Assembly: GCF_046267875.1 (NCBI RefSeq)
Contig: NZ_CP176502.1
Location: 1,674,001-1,738,000 of the forward strand
DNA: 64,000 bases
From: Mannheimia glucosida
GTDB lineage: Bacteria; Pseudomonadota; Gammaproteobacteria; Enterobacterales; Pasteurellaceae
Direction: 5' to 3'
This document shows positions 1 to 7,219 of this stretch, piece after piece (the stretch's first letter is position 1; each line of letters begins with the position of its first letter). The position numbers and the translations under genes are program-made. The notes under the pieces are model-generated. The model was not told where the DNA came from. It ran no database searches and saw only the letters and a list, made by a program, of their open reading frames with translations.

Positions 1-343
1 CAAGCTCAGGGTTATCCAACGCAGACAATAAGGTTTCAATGTTATAACCACCTTGCATTGTGCCGAGTAATTTCACTGCGTGAGCAGGCGAAATGAGCGG
101 CGATGTGGCAATCCCTTTGGTAATATCGGCTAAAAAGGCGGCTTTAACATAAGCGGCTTCATCAACACCTGCCGGAATACGATTGGTAAAAAGATCCAAT
201 AAAAAGACCGCTTGTTCAGCCGGTGGGTTTTTCAATAATTCAACCAGTTGAGCCGTTTGTTCCGCAGAAAGTGGCTGAGGCACAACACCCAGTGCCGCAC
301 GTTCATCAACCTGTTGTTGATAATTTTCTATAAAATTTTCCAT
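1..343 (-). CDS. acnB: Aconitate hydratase B, N-terminal part (cut by window edge)
   Basis: AcnB interconverts citrate and isocitrate in the TCA cycle using a 4Fe-4S cluster. Only the first ~114 residues are visible. They match the N-terminal HEAT-like domain of bacterial AcnB: the stretch VELLKNPPAGEQ and the later LLGTMQGGYNIETL are hallmarks of the family. The chosen ATG (343) follows a GGAGAGGG ribosome-binding site. An in-frame ATG two codons upstream is also possible but sits too close to that site. It lies 19 bp downstream of icd on the same strand, so the two are probably cotranscribed. The catalytic part is outside the window. Confidence 0.93.
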   Translation of the reverse strand, partial: MENFIENYQQQVDERAALGVVPQPLSAEQTAQLVELLKNPPAEQAVFLLDLFTNRIPAGVDEAAYVKAAFLADITKGIATSPLISPAHAVKLLGTMQGGYNIETLLSALDNPEL

Positions 344-362
344 TATCATTCCCTCTCCAACT

Positions 363-1610
363 TTACATATTGGCAATAATGTCTTGTGCAAATTCTGAGG
401 TTGAGCGTAGAGTTGCTCTCTCCAACATTTCCGCAAAATCAAAGGTTACGGTTTTATTTGCAATGGTTTTAGACACGGCTTTTACCACTAAATCCGCTGC
501 CTCAACCCAGCCTAAATGGCGTAACATCATTTCCCCACTTAAAATTAACGACCCCGGATTGCCTTTATTTTGCCCTGCAATTTTAGGGGCTGTGCCGTGT
601 GTCGCTTCAAAAATAGCTGCTTCAAACCCAATATTCGCCCCCGGGGAAATACCAATACCTCCTACTTGAGCGGCTAAAGCATCAGAAATATAGTCACCGT
701 TTAAATTCAGGGTAGCAATTACATCATATTCGGCCGGGTGTAATAAAATTTCTTGTAAAAACGCATCAGCAATACTGTCTTTAATAATGATTTCTTCGCC
801 GGTTTTCGGATTGGTTAAGCTCATCCAAGGGCCTTTATCAATTAATTTTGCTCCAAATTCTTCGGCAACTTGATAGCCCCACTCTTTAAATGCCCCTTCG
901 GTAAATTTCATAATGTTACCTTTATGCACCAGAGTCAGCGATTTACGGTTGTTATCAATCACATATTGTAATGCTGCTCGCACCAAACGTTGTGTGCCTT
1001 GCTTAGAAACCGGCTTAATTCCGATACCGCAATCTTCGGTAAAGCGGATTTTTTTCACGCCCATCTCTTGTTGTAAGAATTGAATCACTTTATTAGCTTC
1101 AGGCGAACCGGCAACCCATTCTACGCCGGCATAAATATCTTCCGAGTTTTCACGGAAAATGACCATATCCACCAGCTCAGGGTGTTTAACCGGGCTTGGC
1201 GTACCGTCATAATAACGAATTGGGCGTAAGCAGTTGTATAAATCTAATCCTTGACGCATTGCAACATTTAATGAACGAATACCACCACCCACCGGTGTCA
1301 TTAACGGACCTTTAATCGCCACGTGATATTGGCGGATAAGCTCTAGGGTTTCATCCGGCAACCAAGTGTTCTCGCCATATAATTTATTCGCCTTTTCACC
1401 TGCGTAAATTTCCATCCAAGCAATTTTTCGCTTGCCTTGATAGGCTTTTTCAACCGCAGCATCTAACACTGCTTTCATTGCAGGAGTAACATCAACACCG
1501 ATGCCGTCACCTTCAATAAATGGAATAATCGGATTATCAGGTACTTTTAGAGAACCGTCTTGGTTTAGTTGAATAGTTTCGCCTTGTGGAATTGAGACTT
1601 GTGTTTGCAT
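363..1610 (-). CDS. icd: Isocitrate dehydrogenase (NADP-type family)
   Basis: Oxidative decarboxylation of isocitrate to 2-oxoglutarate. At 415 residues it is the normal length of the E. coli-type homodimer. Visible motifs are IPFIEGDGIGVDVTPAM near the N-terminus, GGGIRSLNVAMRQ (substrate serine, the one phosphorylated by AceK in E. coli), FRENSEDIYAG and HKGNIMKFTEGAFK. The start chosen is the ATG at 1610, beginning MQTQVSIPQ, because GAGG lies just upstream; an upstream ATG at 1649 adds 13 residues without family support. Oddity: aligned by eye to E. coli, NADP-recognition position 344 keeps Lys, but 345 is Ile, 351 Gly, 391 Phe and 395 Glu. First gene of a likely icd-acnB operon, divergent from gltA. 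Confidence 0.95.
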   Translation of the reverse strand: MQTQVSIPQGETIQLNQDGSLKVPDNPIIPFIEGDGIGVDVTPAMKAVLDAAVEKAYQGKRKIAWMEIYAGEKANKLYGENTWLPDETLELIRQYHVAIKGPLMTPVGGGIRSLNVAMRQGLDLYNCLRPIRYYDGTPSPVKHPELVDMVIFRENSEDIYAGVEWVAGSPEANKVIQFLQQEMGVKKIRFTEDCGIGIKPVSKQGTQRLVRAALQYVIDNNRKSLTLVHKGNIMKFTEGAFKEWGYQVAEEFGAKLIDKGPWMSLTNPKTGEEIIIKDSIADAFLQEILLHPAEYDVIATLNLNGDYISDALAAQVGGIGISPGANIGFEAAIFEATHGTAPKIAGQNKGNPGSLILSGEMMLRHLGWVEAADLVVKAVSKTIANKTVTFDFAEMLERATLRSTSEFAQDIIANM

Positions 1611-1721
1611 TTGGTTTACCTCGTAGTGACGAAAAATGAATGTTGACAAGAAGAGAACAATGGATTAACTATAAACAGTAAATTTCTAAATGTAAATAAA
1701 ACAGACTATGCCGAAAAGGAT

Positions 1722-1743
1722 ATTTGTGATCTAACGCACATTT
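1722..1743. promoter_or_regulatory. CRP-like operator between icd and gltA
   Basis: A 22 bp site with core TGTGATCTAACGCACA matches the CRP consensus TGTGA-N6-TCACA at nine of ten core positions, with ATTT/ATTT flanks. It lies in the 219 bp divergent icd-gltA promoter region, about 87 bp before the gltA start, so it could govern TCA genes in both directions. Binding is inferred from sequence alone. Confidence 0.6.
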
Positions 1744-1829
1744 ATGTAAATAAAATGTAAAAAATCATTGTAGTTTGATCAGAAATCATCTAGTTTATCT
1801 TCTAAATCCAAAATAAACAGGAGTAACTT

Positions 1830-3110
1830 ATGTCTAAAGCAACACTCACACTCGAAACGGGTGAAACACTTGAACTCAATATACAAAAAGGGAGTTTAGG
1901 CTATCAAACTGTTGATATTCAGCCTTTTTTAAAGCATAAGTTGTTTGCTTATGATCCCGGATTGGTTTCGACTGCAGTATGCCAATCCAATATCACTTAT
2001 GTTGATGGCGATGAAGGAGTTTTACTCTATCGAGGCTACCCGATTGACCAATTAGCCAAACACTCTGATTACTTAGAAGTCGGTTATATGCTGTTATTCG
2101 GCGAACGCCCTACCAAAGAAGAATACAAAGACTTTGTTCAACTCATCAAAAAGCACACTCTTGTACACGAACAACTCACCAAATTCTTCTCCGGTTTCCG
2201 CCGAGATTCACACCCAATGGCGGTAATGTGTGGGGTAAGTGGAGCTTTAGCTGCCTTCTACCACGATGCTATTGATGTAAACAACCAAGCCCACCGTGAA
2301 TTAACCGCCATTCGTTTATTGGCCAAAATCCCAACCCTGGCGGCGATGTGTTACAAATACTCTATCGGTCAGCCGTTTATGTTCCCACAAAACAACTTAT
2401 CTTATGCCGGTAACTTCTTATATATGATGTTTGCCACCCCGTGCGAACCCTACGAAGTAAACCCGGTGTTAGAACGTGCGTTAGACCGAATTTTCATTTT
2501 ACACGCAGACCACGAACAAAATGCCTCTACCTCAACAGTACGAACCGCAGCTTCATCAGGTGCAAACCCATTTGCTTGTATCGCTGCCGGTATCGCCTCG
2601 CTTTGGGGGCCTGCACACGGTGGGGCCAATGAAGCCTGTATCAATATGTTGGAAGAAATCGGCACTGTGGATCGCATTCCTGAATTTATCGCCCGAGCCA
2701 AAGACAAAAATGACCCATTCCGCTTAATGGGCTTTGGACATCGTGTCTATAAAAACTACGACCCTCGTGCAAAAGTAATGCGTGAAACCTGCCACGAAGT
2801 GTTAAAAGAACTGAATATTGATAACCCACTCTTTGAAGTGGCATTGGAATTAGAGCGTATTGCGTTAAGCGATCCTTATTTCATTGAGCATAAACTCTAT
2901 CCGAATGTGGACTTCTACTCCGGAATCGTGCTAAAAGCCATCGGTATTCCAACCTCAATGTTTACCGTAATGTTTGCTTTAGCCAGAACCGTTGGCTGGA
3001 TCGCTCACTGGAAAGAGATGTATCTCCAAGGCAATATCAAAATCGTTCGTCCACGTCAAATCTACACCGGACATACTAAACGTGATTTTGAGCCAATGGA
3101 TAAATCATAA
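1830..3110 (+). CDS. gltA: Citrate synthase, type II
   Basis: Condenses acetyl-CoA and oxaloacetate to citrate, the entry step of the TCA cycle. The 426-residue length equals the hexameric, NADH-sensitive Gram-negative type. It opens with the short beta-rich N-terminal domain (AEGETL-like: LETGETLELNI), followed by GVLLYRGYPIDQLA, the catalytic-region blocks LHADHEQNASTST and GPAHGGANEAC, and GFGHRVYKNYDPRA. The ATG is preceded by CAGGAGTAACTT, a clear ribosome-binding site. With icd and acnB diverging on the other side it forms a compact first-half TCA cluster. Many Pasteurellaceae such as Haemophilus influenzae lack these genes, so their presence fits Mannheimia/Actinobacillus relatives. 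Confidence 0.97.
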   Translation: MSKATLTLETGETLELNIQKGSLGYQTVDIQPFLKHKLFAYDPGLVSTAVCQSNITYVDGDEGVLLYRGYPIDQLAKHSDYLEVGYMLLFGERPTKEEYKDFVQLIKKHTLVHEQLTKFFSGFRRDSHPMAVMCGVSGALAAFYHDAIDVNNQAHRELTAIRLLAKIPTLAAMCYKYSIGQPFMFPQNNLSYAGNFLYMMFATPCEPYEVNPVLERALDRIFILHADHEQNASTSTVRTAASSGANPFACIAAGIASLWGPAHGGANEACINMLEEIGTVDRIPEFIARAKDKNDPFRLMGFGHRVYKNYDPRAKVMRETCHEVLKELNIDNPLFEVALELERIALSDPYFIEHKLYPNVDFYSGIVLKAIGIPTSMFTVMFALARTVGWIAHWKEMYLQGNIKIVRPRQIYTGHTKRDFEPMDKS

Positions 3111-3135
3111 GATTGGCAAAAAATCGAAAAATTTT

Positions 3136-3170
3136 AACCGCTTGTTTATTATTACAAGCGGTTATTTTTG
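3136..3170 (+). terminator. Terminator after gltA made of paired uptake signals
   Basis: Inverted copies AACCGCTTGT (3136-3145) and ACAAGCGGTT (3154-3163) form a 10 bp stem with an 8-nt loop, followed by ATTTTT. The arms are exact DNA uptake signals, a common terminator design in this family. Confidence 0.8.
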
Positions 3171-3218
3171 GGTTAAATTTTGCAAAAAAACGAATAAAAA
3201 AGACCGCTTACAACATAG

Positions 3219-3247
3219 AAAAGGCACAGTTTTATGCTGTGCCTTTT
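3219..3247 (-). terminator. Terminator after torZ
   Basis: AAAAGGCACAG (3219-3229) and CTGTGCCTTTT (3237-3247) form a perfect 11 bp stem with a 7-nt loop, just 12 bp past the torZ stop. On the minus strand the stem ends in a TTTT run, typical of intrinsic termination. Confidence 0.8.
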
Positions 3248-3259
3248 GGTTATATGAGA

Positions 3260-5746
3260 TTAGCCTTGTGTGTATTTAGGCTCTTTAAATACGGTGACTT
3301 CTGGTGCTTGCCCGGTAAATTTTTCAACCTGTACCGTGGCAGTATTTGGAGAGTTACCCTGTGCTAATTTTGATGTACCTTCATCACGGGTTAGTACGTT
3401 AGGGTTGCCGTTTTTACATAGCGGTTGCTCGCTGGTGCCGAGATCGAGCGGATCGTACCATGCCCCTTCGTGCAAGGCTAATGTGCCTTTGATAATGTCA
3501 TCTGTTACCACCGCACCGGCTAATACTTGCCCTCGTTTGTTAAAAATACGCACAATATCACCGCTTGCAATGCCACGAGCGGCAGCATCTTCAGTATGAA
3601 TCAACACCGGCTCACGGTCATTAACCGCATATTGTTTGCGTAATGATGAGTAAGCTAACTGGCTGTGTAAACGCCATTTAGAGTGTGGAGTCACCAATGC
3701 CAACGGTTCTTCTACGGTGGTTTTACCCAAGTATTCTTCGTGTTCCATCCAAGTTGGGTGACCTTTACAGTCATCATAATTCATTTTGGCAATTACCTCA
3801 GAGAAAATCTCAATTTTGCCGGACGGTGTGCCTAATGGATTTAGGAGTGGGTCATTACGGAATTCTTCATAACGAACCCATTTTTTCGCTTTATCTGATG
3901 CTTTAAAAGAAAGTGGTTTATTCTCTTGCCAGAATTTCTCGAATTTCGGCATAATCACACGATTTTTGCGTGCTGCCTCAAATGCTGTTTGATAGAAACT
4001 TTGTAGCCAATCCATTTCAGATTTGCCTTCGGTAAATTCCGCTTCTTTGCCTGCACGTTTAGCTAGTTCGGCAAAAATATCGTAGTCGTTTTTTGCCTCA
4101 AATTGCGGTTCAACCACCTGTTTCATCGGGAAAATATTCATCATTGAATAATCGCCCGACATGGTTAAGTCATTACGTTCATAGCTGGTGGTTGCCGGCA
4201 GCACGATGTCAGACATACGAGCCGTTGGTGTCCAATGGCATTCATTGACGATAATAGTATCCGGTTTTTGCCACGCTTTCACTAAAGTGTTGGTATCTTG
4301 GTGGTGAGTAAACGGATTACCACCTGCCCAATAGACAATCTTGATATCCGGATAAGTAATTTGTGTGCCATTATAATCGATAGTTTTACCTGGGTTGAGG
4401 AGTGCATCAGAAATACGAGCCACCGGGAATGAAGATTTTGAGGTTTCATCTAACCAGGTTTTCGCCCCAGCTTCTACTGCCGGATTCGCTGTGATAGAGC
4501 CTAAAATGCCCCCTGTTGCACTCGGCACACCGCCGTTTGAGTAGTGGTAGCTTAAACCGAAACCACCGCCCGGTAAGCCGATTTGACCTAACATTGCAGC
4601 TAAGGTGACTAACATCCAATGCCCTTGTTCACCGTGTCGTTGGCGTTGAATCCCCCAGCCTGCCATTAACATTGTGCGTTTAGACTGGAAATCGGTCGCT
4701 AATTTTTTAATGGTTTCTTCCGGCACACCACAAATTTGACTTGCCCATTTTGCATCTTTCGGTTGATTGTCTGCCTTACCGAGCAGATATTCTTCAAACT
4801 TCTCAAAACCGGTGGTGTATTTTTTAAGGAATGCTTGATCGTGTTTGCCTTCAGCGACTAAGGTATGAGCCATACCGAGCATTAACGCAACATCAGTGCC
4901 GGTGTTTACCGGTACCCATTCTGCACCTAAAAATTCACAAGATTCGCTTTTCACCGGGTCAATACAGATAATGCGTTTTCCGCTCTCTTTGAGTTTTTTG
5001 AAGTATTCAATACCTTGTTGATCGGTTGAAGTCCACGCAATGCGTAGCGTATTTAACGGGTTCGCTGACCAAAGCACTACAATATCTGAACTTTCTAAAA
5101 TCACTTCCCAACTGGTCTGCTGTTCGTATACTTCGATTGTACCTAAGACGTGTGGCATAATCACTTGAGCAGCACCGGTAGAATAGTCGCCTTTTACGCC
5201 AACAAATCCGCCGGTAACATTTAAATAGCGTTGTAACAGTGTACGGGAAGCGTGTAATGCGCCAGAGCTATACCAACCGTAAGAACCACCAAAAATAGCA
5301 TTCGCCCCGTGAGCCTCACGAACACGTTTCATTTCATTCGCTACTAATTCAAATGCTTTGTCCCACGAAACTCGCACCCATTCATCACGTCCACGCAATG
5401 TGGTGTCTTTATTCCCTTCTAAGTAGCCTTTACGCACCATTGGGTATTTTACTCGTGTTTCACCGTGTACTTGATCTGCTACCACATGTTGCAATTCATT
5501 TGGTACAGAAATCTCAAGCACAGAATCAGATTTCACCACTTTGCCATTTTCTACCACTACGCCTAAAGGCCCCCAGTGGGCGGCAGTTACTACTGTTTTC
5601 ATCTCGGCTGCTTTGGCACTGGTGGAAGCCAATGCTCCCACTACACCGGTCGTACCACTGGCTAAACCCGCACCGGCAGCTAAGCTTAATGATGAATTTT
5701 TTAGAAAACCGCGACGACTTACGTCAATACTGTCTTGTTTTTTCAT
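3260..5746 (-). CDS. torZ: Periplasmic molybdoenzyme, TorZ/BisC (S- and N-oxide reductase) type
   Basis: A DMSO-reductase-family enzyme using a bis-MGD molybdenum cofactor to reduce N- or S-oxides in the periplasm; the Haemophilus homologue (TorZ/MtsZ) prefers sulfoxides. The 828 residues begin with a twin-arginine signal, SRRGFLK at residues 10-16, followed by a hydrophobic stretch ending near AKAA (residue 47). The expected molybdenum-ligand serine is Ser189 in GDYSTGAAQ. Other family blocks are WSANPLNTLRIAW, HEGAWYDP and NVLTRDEGTSKLAQGNS near the C-terminus. No N-terminal 4Fe-4S cysteines are present, as expected for the TMAO/DMSO type. It lies downstream of its likely electron donor torY, with a cofactor-riboswitch-like leader between. 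Substrate cannot be decided from sequence. Confidence 0.93.
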   Translation of the reverse strand: MKKQDSIDVSRRGFLKNSSLSLAAGAGLASGTTGVVGALASTSAKAAEMKTVVTAAHWGPLGVVVENGKVVKSDSVLEISVPNELQHVVADQVHGETRVKYPMVRKGYLEGNKDTTLRGRDEWVRVSWDKAFELVANEMKRVREAHGANAIFGGSYGWYSSGALHASRTLLQRYLNVTGGFVGVKGDYSTGAAQVIMPHVLGTIEVYEQQTSWEVILESSDIVVLWSANPLNTLRIAWTSTDQQGIEYFKKLKESGKRIICIDPVKSESCEFLGAEWVPVNTGTDVALMLGMAHTLVAEGKHDQAFLKKYTTGFEKFEEYLLGKADNQPKDAKWASQICGVPEETIKKLATDFQSKRTMLMAGWGIQRQRHGEQGHWMLVTLAAMLGQIGLPGGGFGLSYHYSNGGVPSATGGILGSITANPAVEAGAKTWLDETSKSSFPVARISDALLNPGKTIDYNGTQITYPDIKIVYWAGGNPFTHHQDTNTLVKAWQKPDTIIVNECHWTPTARMSDIVLPATTSYERNDLTMSGDYSMMNIFPMKQVVEPQFEAKNDYDIFAELAKRAGKEAEFTEGKSEMDWLQSFYQTAFEAARKNRVIMPKFEKFWQENKPLSFKASDKAKKWVRYEEFRNDPLLNPLGTPSGKIEIFSEVIAKMNYDDCKGHPTWMEHEEYLGKTTVEEPLALVTPHSKWRLHSQLAYSSLRKQYAVNDREPVLIHTEDAAARGIASGDIVRIFNKRGQVLAGAVVTDDIIKGTLALHEGAWYDPLDLGTSEQPLCKNGNPNVLTRDEGTSKLAQGNSPNTATVQVEKFTGQAPEVTVFKEPKYTQG

Positions 5747-5778
5747 AATAAACCTCGTTTGAAGTTAAGTTAAAAATA

Positions 5779-5950
5779 GACACCTTTCTAAAGTCGAGTG
5801 GATAAACCATTTCTCGTGTATCCATTGGTAAAGAACCGACGGTAATTTTTTGCAAAATGTTAGGAAAAAATGACCGCTTGTAATAGGTGCTTTACGGCTT
5901 GCTACCATATCTCTGCTATCAGCAGACACTTAGGCTCACAAGCTCGGTAT
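5779..5950 (-). promoter_or_regulatory. Moco-riboswitch-like leader of torZ, inside the torYZ operon
   Basis: This 218 bp torY-torZ gap matches the moaA leader at 9145-9279. In the RNA sense both carry CCGAGC, seven bases, CCTAA(C/G)T, a hairpin (here TCTGCT-GAT-AGCAGA), then GATATGG and GCC(A)GTAA..GC. A 45-nt block near the 3' end (5823 down to 5779) is 36/45 identical to 9233-9277, including a hairpin closed by GGATA/TATCC and the string TTTAGAAAGGTGTC. An uptake-signal copy (5873-5881) interrupts the torZ version. The placement would let cofactor status control the molybdoenzyme but not the cytochrome. The Moco RNA assignment rests on context and remembered consensus. Confidence 0.65.
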
Positions 5951-5964
5951 CCTCTAAGTTACAA

Positions 5965-7080
5965 TTAATGGGAATTGCCTGCTACATCTTTTGCATTACG
6001 TTGGAGATAGATAGTCACCGCACGCACATTATCAGCCGACATAGATGTTCGGTCTTTCATTGAATTTACTACCCCAATCCATTGATTTGCGGTGTAATGC
6101 TCTGCCCCAATCGGTGCGTGGCAACCGCTACAGTGAGATTGATTTAAGTTATCGCCAAAATGATTTAGTGCCGCAATATTGGCTGTAACTGCATTTTTAG
6201 GAGCAGTAATTTCAAAATTGATTTCTTTCCAATTTGAGTTGGTGACGTTATCAAAAACAGTTTTTGTGACATTCACTTTACTTTGAGCTTCATCAGGCAG
6301 CAGAGCAACCATAATACGCTTGCCTAAATCCATATACACTACAGACTCCGCACCTTCTTGTTGCCAGCCGTTAACCGTTGCTTTAACCTGCTCGCCTTCG
6401 GCTGTCCATTGATGTAATTCTGCATAAGGTAGCAAGCGAATTTCTCCACCTTGAGCGAGTTGCACCGGCGTCATTGCGAGCGTATAAAGGGTTTTATCGT
6501 TTGTGCTAAATTCCGCACCGTGTTTAGCTAATTCGCCCATTGCTGCGGCATTATCTACCGGCACATCAGGCATAAAATGGGCAATTCCTTTATGGCAATC
6601 AATACAGGTTTGATTAGTTTCTTGGGCTAGTTTGTGCATTTTCTGTGCCGCTTCTTTTTGTTCAGAAAGCACCATCGCATCAAAACTATGACAGCTTTTA
6701 CAGGTCATAGAATCGTTTTCTTTCATTTCTCCCCAAACACGTTGTGCCATTTCTAGACGATGGGCTTCATAGGCTTCTTGATCAGGTAATTTATTGGTTA
6801 CAACGGTGTGCCAAACATCTTTTAATGCGATGATTTTAGCTTTGACATAATGCAAGCCGTCTTGTGGTAGATGGCAATCCGAACACTCGGCTCGAATTCC
6901 CTTACGGTTGGAAAAATGGACACTGCCTTCCCACTCTGCCTGTGGGTGAGTCATAGAATGGCAGCTCACACAAAATTCTGTTGAGCTGGTAGCTTTCATT
7001 GCATATTGTGTGCCGCCTAATACCGCAGCACCTAATGCCATAACACCGACAAATACAGCAATTTTTTTCATCTTAGCCAT
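5965..7080 (-). CDS. torY: Pentahaem c-type cytochrome TorY
   Basis: Membrane-anchored cytochrome that passes quinol electrons to a periplasmic TorZ-type reductase. The 371 residues start with one N-terminal membrane helix (about residues 5-24) and carry five CxxCH haem sites: CVSCH at 37, CSDCH at 66, CKSCH at 127, CIDCH at 159 and CSGCH at 317. Four haems in an NapC/NirT-like domain plus a fifth in a C-terminal extension is the TorC/TorY layout. It is the first gene of the torY-torZ operon. Its promoter region carries an AGAGGTA/TACCTAT heptamer pair shared with the neighbouring regulator-moaA region. Confidence 0.93.
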   Translation of the reverse strand: MAKMKKIAVFVGVMALGAAVLGGTQYAMKATSSTEFCVSCHSMTHPQAEWEGSVHFSNRKGIRAECSDCHLPQDGLHYVKAKIIALKDVWHTVVTNKLPDQEAYEAHRLEMAQRVWGEMKENDSMTCKSCHSFDAMVLSEQKEAAQKMHKLAQETNQTCIDCHKGIAHFMPDVPVDNAAAMGELAKHGAEFSTNDKTLYTLAMTPVQLAQGGEIRLLPYAELHQWTAEGEQVKATVNGWQQEGAESVVYMDLGKRIMVALLPDEAQSKVNVTKTVFDNVTNSNWKEINFEITAPKNAVTANIAALNHFGDNLNQSHCSGCHAPIGAEHYTANQWIGVVNSMKDRTSMSADNVRAVTIYLQRNAKDVAGNSH

Positions 7081-7135
7081 AAATTACCCCACTTAATACA
7101 CTAAAAATTAAAGACAGAGGCATTGTATTAACTCC

Positions 7136-7167
7136 CAAGAGGTATAAAAATAAGTAATAATACCTAT
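7136..7167. promoter_or_regulatory. Candidate binding site for the neighbouring LuxR-type regulator (torY promoter)
   Basis: The 12-mer CAAGAGGTATAA (7136-7147) occurs as its complement TTATACCTCTTG at 9089-9100 in the regulator/moaA intergenic region. It contains TACCTCT and is partnered by TACCTAT (7161-7167). Both match the NarL-family heptamer TACYYMT. The site is 56-87 bp upstream of torY. Binding is an inference. Confidence 0.4.
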
Positions 7168-7219
7168 TACCTCGAAAGAGTAAGAATAATTTGATCTAAG
7201 GCAAAAATGTAGTGAAGTT

